A stretch of DNA of 64,000 bases. Source: Mesorhizobium loti (GTDB lineage Bacteria; Pseudomonadota; Alphaproteobacteria; Rhizobiales; Rhizobiaceae). The notes beneath the pieces were generated by a model that had not been told where the DNA came from, searched no databases, and saw only the letters and a list, made by a program, of their open reading frames with translations. The position numbers were made by a program, and so were the translations under genes. Numbering within the stretch: the stretch's first letter is position 1; each line of letters opens with the position of its first letter. Positions 45,450 through 54,180 of the stretch are shown in pieces. The stretch spans positions 4,163,001 to 4,227,000 of the forward strand of contig AP017605.1 in assembly GCA_002356515.1 (NCBI GenBank), written 5' to 3'.

Positions 45450-46207
45450 ACCTGCGCGCAGTCTGGGCGATCTACCGGATGGAGATGGCACGTGCCTTCC
45501 GCACCGTGCTGCAGAGCATCGTCTCGCCGGTCATTTCGACATCGTTGTATTTCGTCGTCTTCGGCTCGGCCATCGGCTCGCGCATCACCGAGATCGACGG
45601 CATCAGCTACGGCGCCTTCATCGTGCCGGGGCTGATCATGCTGTCGCTCTTGACGCAGTCGATCTCCAACGCCTCCTTCGCCATCTATTTCCCGAAATTC
45701 GTCGGCTCGATCTACGAGCTTCTCTCGGCGCCGGTGTCCTATCTGGAGATCGTCATCGCCTATGTCGGCGGTGCCGCGACCAAGTCGATCATCCTCGGCC
45801 TGATCATCCTCGCCACCGCCTCGCTGTTCGTGCCGCTCACCATCCTGCATCCGTTCTGGATGGTCGCCTTCCTGGTGCTGACGGCGGTGACCTTCAGTCT
45901 GTTCGGCTTCATCATCGGCATCTGGGCGAAGAGTTTCGAGCAGCTACAGCTGGTGCCGCTGCTGATCATCACGCCGCTGACTTTCCTCGGCGGCAGCTTC
46001 TATTCGATCCACATGCTGCCAGGCATCTGGAAGACGATCACGCTGTTCAATCCGGTCGTGTATCTGATCAGCGGCTTCCGCTGGAGTTTCTACGGCAAGG
46101 CCGACGTCTCGGTCGGCATCAGCCTCGGCATGACGCTGGTCTTCCTGGCCGTCTGCATCGCCATCGTCGCCTGGATTTTCAGGACGGGCTACCGGCTGCG
46201 GAACTGA
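45446..46207 (+). CDS. ABC-2 type exporter permease
   Basis: A 253-residue ABC-2 membrane protein with about six transmembrane helices (for example [40 protein letters not shown]). The latter segment is the conserved ABC-2 motif. It resembles YadH and pairs with the ATPase encoded immediately upstream. Confidence 0.9.
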   Translation: MNLRAVWAIYRMEMARAFRTVLQSIVSPVISTSLYFVVFGSAIGSRITEIDGISYGAFIVPGLIMLSLLTQSISNASFAIYFPKFVGSIYELLSAPVSYLEIVIAYVGGAATKSIILGLIILATASLFVPLTILHPFWMVAFLVLTAVTFSLFGFIIGIWAKSFEQLQLVPLLIITPLTFLGGSFYSIHMLPGIWKTITLFNPVVYLISGFRWSFYGKADVSVGISLGMTLVFLAVCIAIVAWIFRTGYRLRN

Positions 46208-46577
46208 CGCGGCTGGTCTTTGGCGATAGCGTGCATGGCAGTTTGGCGGATGCATTGTCTTATGCTGCGCTGGTCGACCCCCATTCCGTCTCGGCTCCGC
46301 CGAGCCACCTGCCGGGGCGAGCCATGGGTCTCACCCGTCCTTCGGGCCCCCCGATCGACGGGGTAGAGGAAAGGCGCCAAGCTTTTTTGCCGTCTACGCC
46401 CATCCAGCAACGCTCCCTTCCTTTCCCTCCGGAGGGGGGAAAGGTGGCGCTGCGAAGCAGCGACGGATTGGGGGAACCACGTGGTAATCAAGCCTCGCGT
46501 CGATCAGTCACGCCAATCAAGGAAGTGTGCATAGGCGTAGACGGGAGTGGGGGCGAGGAACCCAAGTCCTGTAGAGC
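46208..46577. other. Intergenic region with a family B repeat
   Basis: No gene was seen between these convergent genes. Most of the gap is the repeat at 46278-46474. Confidence 0.5.
46278..46474. repeat. Intergenic palindromic repeat, family B
   Basis: Outer arms CCCCCATTCCGTC and GACGGATTGGGGG; inner CTCCGGAGGG-type hairpin. It is a diverged copy of 9242-9387. Confidence 0.65.
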
Positions 46578-47615
46578 TCAAATCGCCTTGACCAGCCGCA
46601 GCAGTCCCAGCATCTCGATATAGGTCCCCTTGCGGAAGGCGATGTAGACCGGCTCTTCCACGCCATGGAAACGGCGCTTGAAGGCCGCCTGGCCCTGCAG
46701 GTTGAACCGGCGGCGGTTGACCCAGGGCGAAGAGTAGGCGCGCTGGAAAGCGTTGCGCCAGAACTCGCTTTCGGCAAATCCGCTGGGGGTCACGTCGACG
46801 AGCGGCGACAGGCCGAGCGTGACCACCGAGATGCCTTCTTCGCGAAACCGGTCGACGGCGAATTTGGTCAGGCCGATCTCGGCATGCGGCGAGGCATCGA
46901 TGTGCTTGCGCTTGAAGGCGGTGGTGTAGCCGATGACCTTGCCGTCGCGAAACAACGGATCGAAATCGAGCAGCGCGATCAGCTCGCCATTGGGACCATG
47001 CAGGACGAAGCGGCGCATGTCGGTGCCGAGTTGATCGTAGAACGGGCGGTTGAGAAAACCCATCTCCCAGCGTTTGACGATGCGGTCGCCGCGCCAGTTT
47101 TCGGAAAGCCGGGCGATCTCGTCGAGGAATACCGTCCGCTTGTCTTCCTCAAACGAAAAGCCCTTCTTCAAGAGCCAGCGCTCGGAATAGCGCACGGTCT
47201 CGTTGCGCTTGCCGGAAAAATCATGCTCGGGCAGGGGGAGTCTTGTGTCGATGCCCAGCCGGTTGACCTTGTAGCCGAGCCCGGCCAGCACGCGCGCGGT
47301 CTCCTCGTTGATCTGCACGAACCACGGGTCGCCGGCGGTCTCGACGAAGCGCCTGATATAGTCGGGCCGCCGGGCCGGCGCCGCCACCGGGTCACCGAGC
47401 GCGAAATGATGTTTCATCTTGGTGCCGAAGGCGATGTAGCCGTCGGTGTCGCCGAAATAGGACAGCTTGTGCTGTACGGCACTGGAATAGGCGAGCGAGA
47501 AGTCGCCATGGCGGCGGACAATCGCCAGGCGTTCGACATGCGTCAGCGCCTGGCGCTCGACCTTGGGCGAGGCGCCCTCGAGGATTTTGTCGAAATAGAT
47601 CCGCAAGGAGGGCAT
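46578..47615 (-). CDS. LPG-synthase C-terminal-domain protein (DUF2156)
   Basis: A 345-residue protein. It matches the GNAT-like C-terminal domain of phosphatidylglycerol aminoacyl transferases (MprF/LpiA): YFGDTDGYIAFGTKMKHHFALGDPVA, DIARLSENWRG-type segment and LGLSPLVDV, ending in RRRFNLQGQAAFKRRF. The flippase half of MprF is absent, so it is a stand-alone form; transfer of an amino acid to lipid is possible but not shown. GGAATC precedes ATG 47615. Confidence 0.8.
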   Translation of the reverse strand: MPSLRIYFDKILEGASPKVERQALTHVERLAIVRRHGDFSLAYSSAVQHKLSYFGDTDGYIAFGTKMKHHFALGDPVAAPARRPDYIRRFVETAGDPWFVQINEETARVLAGLGYKVNRLGIDTRLPLPEHDFSGKRNETVRYSERWLLKKGFSFEEDKRTVFLDEIARLSENWRGDRIVKRWEMGFLNRPFYDQLGTDMRRFVLHGPNGELIALLDFDPLFRDGKVIGYTTAFKRKHIDASPHAEIGLTKFAVDRFREEGISVVTLGLSPLVDVTPSGFAESEFWRNAFQRAYSSPWVNRRRFNLQGQAAFKRRFHGVEEPVYIAFRKGTYIEMLGLLRLVKAI

Positions 47616-48053
47616 GGTCGAGATTCCGCGTGCCGTCTGTGGCGCGACGTGCCTTCCGACACGCTGGACGCGCCACGGCGTCTTGATTTTTCGCGGGAAG
47701 CCGAAATCGCTGCGGTTTCGAATTCCTGCGTCGGTAACGAGATCCGCCAGCCCCCCGGAACTCGAATCAATCACATTGCCGCGACCTGATTATCGTCGAT
47801 GCCGCCGATATGCCATATAGGGCTGCATGGTTTCCGACAGAAGCGGATAATCCGCTGCATGTCGTTGTTTTGGCCGCATTTACGCGATGAGAGTTGTTTG
47901 CGCCTGGCGGCGGAATGCTCTGGAGCGCAAGCGGCTCGGCACAGGCCTCGGCAATCGGCACCGATCTGCTGTATGGGTTTGCGCGCGATCAAACGGTTAC
48001 AGCGTCCTGCGAGCCTGTCGGAATGCTGGTGGTTGAATGGGTTTTAAGAGTGA
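47616..48053. other. Divergent intergenic region
   Basis: No convincing gene was seen in these 438 bp. Short open frames exist on both strands without ribosome sites or recognisable composition. It presumably holds promoters for both flanking genes. Confidence 0.45.
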
Positions 48054-49244
48054 ATGGCTGATACGACGACCGGACCGATGATGGAGCAGATGGTGGCAGT
48101 CGAGCCGGCGATCGTCATTGGCGCCGGCGCCGCCGGACTGGCTGTCGCGCAGGCTTTGATCAAGGCCGGCGTGCCGGTGGCGATCCTGGAAAAGGAGAGC
48201 CGGCTGGCCGAGCCCTGGCATCGGCGGCACCAGCAACTGCATCTCAACACCCATCGCGATCTCTCGGCGCTGCCCGGCCTTTCCTTTCCCGTGGATACGC
48301 CGGCCTTTCCGCACCGCAACGTCGTTATCCGCCATATGAACGATTTCCGCGACGCGAACCGGCTGCCGGTGGAGTTCGGCGTCGCCGTCGAGACCCTCGT
48401 GTTCAGGGGCGACCATTGGGCGGTGCGCACCAGCGCCGGCTCGCGCCTGGCGCGTCATGTCATCGTCGCCACTGGCCGCGACAAGGAACCCTTCACGCCG
48501 CAGTGGAAGGGCATGGAGGCCTTCGCGGGCCGGATCATCCATTCGGCGGATTTTGGCGACGCCAAGGCCTATGCCGGCAAGAAGGTGCTGGTCGTCGGCG
48601 CCGGCAATTCGGGCTTCGATGCCCTCAATCATCTGGCCGGGGTGGACGTGGCTTCTCTCTGGCTGTCGGCCCGCAATGGCCCCGCGCTTCTGCCCAAGCG
48701 CATCGGCAAGATCGCTGTGCACCGGCTTTCGCCGCTCATGGCGCGACTGCCGCTGCGCGTCGCCGATGCGGTGATCGCCGCGACGCAGCGCCTGGTTTTC
48801 GGCGATCTCACCAAATTCGGCATGCCGCCCGCGCCGTCGGGCGGCGCCAGCCGCCTGACCACCGACTACACCGCGATCGCCGCGGATGACGGCGCCGTCG
48901 ACGCCATCAAATCGGGCAAGATCACCGTGGTACCGGCGATACGGGAATTCACCCGCGATGGCGTGATCCTGGCCAATGGCAGCCTGATCGATCCCGACAT
49001 CGTCATTGCCGCGACGGGCTACCGCACCGGGCTGGAGCGCATGGTCGGCAATCTCGGAGTGCTCGACAGCAAGGGCGTCCCGCTCTTCAATGGCGGTGTC
49101 GCCGACCCGAAACTGCCCGGCCTGTGGTTCACCGGCATGCGGCCGAGCATTCGCGGCTGCTTTGCCAATGCCGCCATCTTGGGCAAGGCGATCGCCAGGC
49201 GGATCGCCGGTGCCGGCCGCCAGCGAGCTGGCGCTTCACGCTGA
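48054..49244 (+). CDS. Flavin-containing monooxygenase/NAD(P)-binding oxidoreductase
   Basis: A 396-residue two-dinucleotide-fold flavoprotein: FAD site AIVIGAGAAGLAVAQALIKAG (about 19-40) and NADPH site VLVVGAGNSGFDALNHLAG (about 177-195). The segment IVIAATGYRTGLERMV is the ATG motif near the C-terminus. It belongs to the FMO/YUC-like group; substrate unknown. A MarR-GNAT pair follows about 90 bp downstream with its own promoter. Confidence 0.87.
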   Translation: MADTTTGPMMEQMVAVEPAIVIGAGAAGLAVAQALIKAGVPVAILEKESRLAEPWHRRHQQLHLNTHRDLSALPGLSFPVDTPAFPHRNVVIRHMNDFRDANRLPVEFGVAVETLVFRGDHWAVRTSAGSRLARHVIVATGRDKEPFTPQWKGMEAFAGRIIHSADFGDAKAYAGKKVLVVGAGNSGFDALNHLAGVDVASLWLSARNGPALLPKRIGKIAVHRLSPLMARLPLRVADAVIAATQRLVFGDLTKFGMPPAPSGGASRLTTDYTAIAADDGAVDAIKSGKITVVPAIREFTRDGVILANGSLIDPDIVIAATGYRTGLERMVGNLGVLDSKGVPLFNGGVADPKLPGLWFTGMRPSIRGCFANAAILGKAIARRIAGAGRQRAGASR

Positions 49245-49282
49245 TTTGATCGCGGAGGCGGGCGACAAGCATATGGCCGCTT

Positions 49283-49314
49283 TTGACACTTTATATGCCA
49301 TGTTATATAACATG
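49283..49314 (+). promoter_or_regulatory. Promoter with overlapping palindromic operator
   Basis: TTGACA (49283-49288) and TATAAC (49306-49311) are spaced by 17 bp. The perfect palindrome CATGTTATATAACATG (49299-49314) covers the -10 box. A repressor bound here would block the promoter; the downstream MarR-family protein is the likely binder. Confidence 0.7.
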
Positions 49315-49333
49315 TTACAAATTATCGCGGAAA

Positions 49334-49825
49334 ATGACGATGGAAGACGTTATCCGATCGCTTGGCTATCTCTGCCTCGGCAGCCGGCTGAAGCGCATTG
49401 GCGAGCAGTTGCAGGCCGATGCGCAACAGCTGCTCGACGGCCTGGAGGTTCCGCTTCAGTCGAGCCAGTACCCGCTGCTGGCCGCTCTTGACAGGCTCGG
49501 CCCCCTGGCCATCGGCGAACTGGCGCAATCGCTCGGGCTGACACAGCCGGGCGTGACACGGAGCGTGGCGCTTCTGGCCGAGCTGGGGCTGGTCGAAACC
49601 ATTCAGTCACAAGATGACCAGCGGCGGCGGATGGTCTCGCTGACCGGCAAGGGCCGGCGCCTGGTCGATGTGGCGAAACGGGATGTGTGGCCACGCATCG
49701 AAAACGCCGTCGCGGATCTGTGCCGGGATCTTTCTGGGCCGCTTCTCGATCAACTCGCAGCCATCGAGGAGGGGTTGGCCACGGCTCCGCTCGATCGTCG
49801 TGTCAAAAAGGGTATCGGCCAATGA
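49334..49825 (+). CDS. MarR-family transcriptional regulator
   Basis: A 163-residue winged-helix regulator: LAIGELAQSLGLTQPGVTRSVALLAELGLVE, wing QSQDDQRRRMVSLTGKGR. ATG 49334 or, better spaced from GGAAAA, ATG 49340. Overlaps the GNAT gene by four bases (ATGA), so the regulator and enzyme are co-translated. It probably autoregulates through the palindrome at 49299-49314. Confidence 0.9.
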   Translation: MTMEDVIRSLGYLCLGSRLKRIGEQLQADAQQLLDGLEVPLQSSQYPLLAALDRLGPLAIGELAQSLGLTQPGVTRSVALLAELGLVETIQSQDDQRRRMVSLTGKGRRLVDVAKRDVWPRIENAVADLCRDLSGPLLDQLAAIEEGLATAPLDRRVKKGIGQ

Positions 49826-50502
49826 AACATGTCCTCGACCGGCCCGTCTGGAGCGCGCTGGCGACGCGCCATCAAGCCCTCGCGCAAGGTGGCGAGCTCG
49901 CCAGGCGCTATTCGCCGTCATTCGCCCTTTTTGCCGCCACCGCCGCCGACGATGCCGAAAGCTTGCAGGCCTTCGCGGACCTTGTCGGCCCCGGTGACAG
50001 CGTCATCATGGCCCAGGCCGACCCCATTGCCCTTCCGGCCGGCCTCTCGGCAATCTCGACCGCCGCCGCCGTGCAGATGGTTGCCGAGGCGCCGTTACAG
50101 GTGGTGTCGGACGAGCGCGTGCAACGCCTGACGCAAGACGACGTGGCGGAAATGGTGGCCCTGGCGTCGCTCACCAAGCCCGGCCCATTCACGTCTGGAG
50201 CCTTGAGCCTTGGCGACTTCTGGGGCGTGAAGGCCGGCGGGCAGCTGGTGGCGATGGCCGGCGAGCGCATGAAACAGCCCGGCTACAGCGAGCTCAGCGG
50301 CGTCTGCTCGCATCCGGATGTCCGCGGCGGCGGCCTCGGCCGGCTCTTGTCCCTGTTCGTGGCCAACCAGATTTTCGCACGCGGCGAGGTACCCTACCTG
50401 CACGCCTACGCCACCAACGCCGGCGCGATAAAGCTGTACGAATCCATCGGCTTCAAATTGCGAAGCGCGATCAATGTGGCTGTCGTCCAACGTCCTGGAT
50501 AG
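49822..50502 (+). CDS. GNAT-family (FR47-like) N-acetyltransferase
   Basis: A 226-residue protein with the acetyl-CoA-binding GNAT fold in the C-terminal half: ELSGVCSHPDVRGGGLGRLLSLFVANQI (motif A, RGGGLG) and YLHAYATNAGAIKLYESIGFKLR. The N-terminal half is a poorly conserved domain common in FR47-like proteins. Substrate unknown. It is coupled to the MarR gene, suggesting a resistance or detoxification pair. Confidence 0.87.
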   Translation: MKHVLDRPVWSALATRHQALAQGGELARRYSPSFALFAATAADDAESLQAFADLVGPGDSVIMAQADPIALPAGLSAISTAAAVQMVAEAPLQVVSDERVQRLTQDDVAEMVALASLTKPGPFTSGALSLGDFWGVKAGGQLVAMAGERMKQPGYSELSGVCSHPDVRGGGLGRLLSLFVANQIFARGEVPYLHAYATNAGAIKLYESIGFKLRSAINVAVVQRPG

Positions 50503-50525
50503 CGGCTGGAAGCGGCTCTTCGATC

Positions 50526-50750
50526 TCAGGCCGATTTCGGCTCCAGGCGGCGGAAACCGACGGCGTCCGTCAGCATCTCCTCGTCGACCATTCCGGCATT
50601 GTGGAGCGCGAGCAAGGTCAGGGCGATTTCGCGCGCTTGCGGCGAATCGGGATGAGCTTCGCGCTTGAGGCAGGCTTCGTCAAAGACACGCTGCAGCCTG
50701 GCGATATCGGCGGGCTTGAGCAGGCCACGATCATAGACGGACTTCGACAT
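50526..50750 (-). CDS. Conserved small protein of unknown function
   Basis: A 74-residue helical protein: SKSVYDRGLLKPADIARLQRV, REIALTLLALHNAGMVDEEML. Similar short proteins occur in rhizobia; role unknown. GGAGACC precedes ATG 50750. It is convergent with the GNAT gene. Confidence 0.7.
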   Translation of the reverse strand: MSKSVYDRGLLKPADIARLQRVFDEACLKREAHPDSPQAREIALTLLALHNAGMVDEEMLTDAVGFRRLEPKSA

Positions 50751-51133
50751 GGCGGTCTCCTGAAGGAGGAGTTAGGGCGCCATTCCTAAATTTCCAATCT
50801 TTCCTGAGGCTTGAGCCTTAGCGATTGGCGTAAACGCCTATCGTGTCGTCATCCACGGGCGGAGCGGCCGCGTAGCGGCGTCGCGGAGACCCGAGGATCC
50901 ATGCCGCGACTTCAAAGCGCCGCAGCGGTGCAGAATTCTGCCCGCTGCACCCGTCAGTAAGGTCACGGAATGGATCCCAGGGTCTCCGCGACGGAGCTTC
51001 GCTCCTGCTCCGCCCAGGGATGACGACGTCGGGGAGACTTAGGCCAATCGCCGACGTCAATGACCCACCTAAACCAACGATGAACCCTGGCCGCCAACTC
51101 CGTCAAATGCCTGCTTTACCCAGAACCCGGATA
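50751..51133. other. Intergenic region with a family A repeat
   Basis: No gene was seen. The palindromic repeat at 50845-51027 accounts for about half the region. Confidence 0.5.
50845..51027. repeat. Intergenic palindromic repeat, family A (long copy)
   Basis: GTCGTCATCCACGGG at the left and CCCAGGGATGACGAC at the right, with inner GGATCCATGCCGCGAC; it includes GCAGAATTCTGC near the centre. Confidence 0.8.
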
Positions 51134-53137
51134 TCAGACCGCGATCTTGCCGCCGCCCCGCTTGGTGATGGCGACGACCGATGGCCGCACCGGCATGTCG
51201 GGCTTGAAGTCGGGCCAGCGTGTCGACGGATCCTCATAGTAGGACGGGCGGCCGAAACCGTCCCAATCCTCGCCGCCATCGCCCGGATGCTGGACCGCGA
51301 CGAAGGCGGTCTGGTCATCGCGTGCAAACAGCGGGCCGCACATTTCGGCGCCGATCGGCACGCGGAAGAACAGTTTCGAGGTCGCCCGTGCAGCCCCCTC
51401 CGTGTCGACCGCCCACAGGCCGTCGGTGCGGCCGGTGGCCTTCGGACCCTGACCGTCGGTGGCGACCCACAGGCGCCCGGCCGAATCGACCGCGCAATTG
51501 TCGGGCATGCCGAACCAGCCATTGGCCGTCGTCGCCGTCGAGAAAGTGGCGCCGACATCGGCAACCGAGGGATCGCCGCATTTCAGCAGCACTTCCCATT
51601 TGCCCTTGGTGGCGGTGAAATCGCCGTCGGTCTCGGTGATCTCGATGATGTGGCCGAAGGCATTTTCGGCGCGCGGGTTGGCGGCATCGACCTGGTCGGC
51701 CTTGCGCTTCGAATTGTTGGTCAACATGACATAGACCTTGCCGTTGACCCCATTGGGCTGGATGTCCTCGGGCCGGTCCATCTTGGTGGCGCCGAGCAGA
51801 TCGGCGGCGCGCCGCGTCTCGATCAGCACGTCGGCCTGGCTGCCAAAGCCGTTTTCCGCCGTCAGCGGCCCCTGGCCGAAGACGATCGGCAGCCAGTCGA
51901 CCGTGCCGTCCTCGGCGAATTTGGCGACATGCAGCGTGCCGTCGTCGAGCAGGTCCTTGTTGGCGGCATGGTCGTTGGCGTTGAAGGTGCCCTTGGTGAC
52001 GAATTTGTAGACATAGTCGAAGCGTTCGTCGTCGCCGAGATAGAAGACGACGCGGCCGTCCTTGGCGACGATCGATTCGGCGCCCTCATGCTTGAAGCGG
52101 CCCATGGCGGTGCGCTTCCTCGGCGTCGAGGTCGGGTCGTTGACGTCGACCTCGACGATCCAGCCGAAGCGATTGGGCTCGTTCGGCTCCTTGGCGAGGT
52201 TGAAGCGGTCGTAATGCGCGCCCCATTCATAGGCGCCTTCCGGAATGCCGAGCCGCTTGTAGTTGGCGGCTTCCTTGTGGCCTTCCGGCAGTTCGCCGGA
52301 GAAATAGCCGTGAATGTTCTCCTCGGCCATCACATAGGTGCCCCAGGGCGTGACGCCGCCGGCGCAATTGTTGAAAGTGCCGAACACCTTGGTGCCGGAC
52401 GGATCGACATTGGTCTTGACGCGGTCATGCCCGGCGACCGGACCGGAGAGCGCCATTTCGGTGGTGGAGGTGATGCGGCGGTTGAGCTTGCCGTCACGCA
52501 CCACGTGCCATTTGCCGCCCTCCTTGCGGATCTCGACGATGGTGCCGCCATGCGCCGCCATCTCGACATCGACCTGCTCCTTCGAGAGCGGGGCGACCTC
52601 GACCTTCTTCTTCCCGTCCTTCTCGACGATCGAAACGATGCCGGGGAACATCAGATGCGGGTTGGTGTATTCGTGGTTGACGACCAAAAGGCCATGCTCG
52701 GCCGAGCCGTCGATCGCGATATAGCCGACATAGTCATTGTTGTAGCCGAACTGCCTGGCCTGCGCCTCCGCCGACTGTTTCGTCGGGTCGAACTCCGGTG
52801 AATCGGCAAACAGCGGATCGCCCCAGCGCAACAGCACGTCGGCGTCATAGCCCGGCGCGACGTGGTGCTTGTCGTCGATGCCGGCCTCAAGCTCGTCGAA
52901 TTTGAAGGCGGAGCCTTCCGCAGCGCGGGCATCGTCCGCGGCGATCATGGCCAGCGGGCTGACGGTGGCGGCGATCGCCGAGACGGCGAGTGACCCCTTC
53001 AGGAAACCCCGGCGCGAGAACCGCGCGGCGATGATATCGCCCATGGTGCGGTTGTCGGTGGGGTTGATGGCCGGTCCTTCGTTTTCCTCGAGCAGGCTGG
53101 TGCGGAATCGGGCGTCGGGGGAGCGATGTTCGGTCAT
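51134..53137 (-). CDS. phoX: PhoX-family alkaline phosphatase
   Basis: A 667-residue Tat-exported phosphatase of the PhoX (DUF839) family, releasing phosphate from organic esters with Ca/Fe cofactors. The Tat signal is FSRRGFLKGSLAVSAIAATV (about 38-57). Family segments: VNHEYTNPHLMFPG, NNCAGGVTPWGTYVMAEENIHGYF, WGAHYDRFNL, GRFKHEGAES and PDNCAVDSAGRLWVATDGQG. Start ATG 53137. A candidate Pho box lies at 53199-53215, suggesting PhoB control. Confidence 0.93.
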   Translation of the reverse strand: MTEHRSPDARFRTSLLEENEGPAINPTDNRTMGDIIAARFSRRGFLKGSLAVSAIAATVSPLAMIAADDARAAEGSAFKFDELEAGIDDKHHVAPGYDADVLLRWGDPLFADSPEFDPTKQSAEAQARQFGYNNDYVGYIAIDGSAEHGLLVVNHEYTNPHLMFPGIVSIVEKDGKKKVEVAPLSKEQVDVEMAAHGGTIVEIRKEGGKWHVVRDGKLNRRITSTTEMALSGPVAGHDRVKTNVDPSGTKVFGTFNNCAGGVTPWGTYVMAEENIHGYFSGELPEGHKEAANYKRLGIPEGAYEWGAHYDRFNLAKEPNEPNRFGWIVEVDVNDPTSTPRKRTAMGRFKHEGAESIVAKDGRVVFYLGDDERFDYVYKFVTKGTFNANDHAANKDLLDDGTLHVAKFAEDGTVDWLPIVFGQGPLTAENGFGSQADVLIETRRAADLLGATKMDRPEDIQPNGVNGKVYVMLTNNSKRKADQVDAANPRAENAFGHIIEITETDGDFTATKGKWEVLLKCGDPSVADVGATFSTATTANGWFGMPDNCAVDSAGRLWVATDGQGPKATGRTDGLWAVDTEGAARATSKLFFRVPIGAEMCGPLFARDDQTAFVAVQHPGDGGEDWDGFGRPSYYEDPSTRWPDFKPDMPVRPSVVAITKRGGGKIAV

Positions 53138-53198
53138 GAGGGCCTCTGGCTTGGAGTGGCTGGAGCTTGTTGCCTGTTCGACCCCTTACGTCAGGCCG

Positions 53199-53215
53199 AT
53201 CACATTTTCGTGACA
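53199..53215 (-). promoter_or_regulatory. Candidate Pho box upstream of phoX
   Basis: Read on the minus strand, TGTCAC-GAAAA-TGTGAT gives two half-sites 11 bp apart, close to the TGTCAY direct-repeat Pho box of rhizobia. It lies about 60-80 bp before the phoX start. Confidence 0.5.
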
Positions 53216-53408
53216 TCATACAGGCACCAATGCCCCGGGCGAGGCGACTTGTCACGCACGACATCGGACTTTGGTCCAATCTTGCGCTTGCAAAGGTCCT
53301 GGAGGACAAACGCAACGGTCGGAGGTCGCTTCCGGTCACTACATCTTTCGGCGATGTTGCGGTTGCAACGTTGGGGTGGGCGCGCCGGCTCAATCGACGG
53401 AGATCAGG

Positions 53409-53981
53409 ATGCACGGATCGATCACGGCCCGGTGTCGCCGGCTGACGCTCGTTTCGGTGGCTGCCCTGGCGCTGACCATCGTTCCCTATCGAATTTCCCT
53501 GCACGGATCCGCCCCCGGAATCGACGCCGCGTCAGCACAGGCCGCCAATGGTGGTAATGGCGGCGGCAGCGGTGGTGGTAATGGCGGCGGCGGCAACGGT
53601 GGTGGTAATGGCGGCGGCGGCAACGGTGGTGGTAACGGCGGCGGTAACGGCGGCGGCAACAGTGGCGGCAATGGCGGCGGCAACAGTGGCGGCAACAGCG
53701 GCGGCGGCAACAACGGCAACGGTGGCGGCAATTCCGGAACAGAAGGCAGCGGTGACAACTCGGGGTCGGGCAAGGGTCAGACCGACAAAGGCGCCACCCA
53801 TGTCAACGCAACGACCGGCGACAAGGTCGAGGTGAGCGGCAACCAAATAACGGTCACGCATCCCGACGGCATAACGGAAAAGATCGAGAACGGCCGTTTC
53901 AGTATGAAGGATGCGCTGGGGCGCACGATCATCGACCGCCAGGCCACGCTGGCCGACGTCAGCCGTCTCAAGGCCTTGTGA
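53409..53981 (+). CDS. Exported glycine-rich repeat protein
   Basis: A 190-residue protein. An N-terminal signal (TLVSVAALALTIVPYRISL) is followed by about 75 residues of GGNGGG/GGNSGGN repeats (about residues 47-120), then a charged C-terminal region (VEVSGNQITVTHPDGITEKIENGRF). The flexible repeat may serve as a linker or surface coat. The number of DNA repeats could vary by slippage. GATCAGG precedes ATG 53409. A strong terminator follows. Confidence 0.75.
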   Translation: MHGSITARCRRLTLVSVAALALTIVPYRISLHGSAPGIDAASAQAANGGNGGGSGGGNGGGGNGGGNGGGGNGGGNGGGNGGGNSGGNGGGNSGGNSGGGNNGNGGGNSGTEGSGDNSGSGKGQTDKGATHVNATTGDKVEVSGNQITVTHPDGITEKIENGRFSMKDALGRTIIDRQATLADVSRLKAL

Positions 53982-54014
53982 GGCTGGTCAACAGGCAACG
54001 ACCAGCTTCACAAA

Positions 54015-54052
54015 TCACCTCCGCCGCCCCCGGCGGAGGTGACTTCTTTTTG
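54015..54052 (+). terminator. Rho-independent terminator
   Basis: TCACCTCCGCCG-CCCC-CGGCGGAGGTGA is a perfect 12-bp stem followed by CTTCTTTTTG. It ends the glycine-rich gene's transcript. Confidence 0.92.
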
Positions 54053-54055
54053 TCA

Positions 54056-54180
54056 GGCCATCGCGCGGTTCCGCGATGGCCAGACTCTTTATTTTGACGC
54101 AATTCCCAAGGGAAAGCACTATGCGCTTTTCCCGGGAAAACCGCTCACACGTTTCCTGGAATTTGCTCTAAGAGCGGTTC
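54056..54180. repeat. Intergenic repeat with hairpin
   Basis: GGCCATCGCG and CGCGATGGCC form a hairpin (54056-54081). It is followed by TTTTGACGCAATTCCCAAGG and TTTCCTGGAATTTGCTCT, words of a repeat common in rhizobial genomes. Confidence 0.55.

Noticed and set aside
47767..47992. Short minus-strand frames in the gap before the flavin monooxygenase gene
   Set aside because: No ribosome sites, no recognisable domains, and overlapping alternatives in two frames.
51020..52801. 593-residue open frame antisense to phoX
   Set aside because: Composition is that of a reverse-strand shadow; phoX on the other strand has clear family motifs.
53540..53740. Possible CRISPR-like array of short repeats
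   Set aside because: The repeats are in-frame GGN codons within a glycine-rich gene, with no unique spacers.
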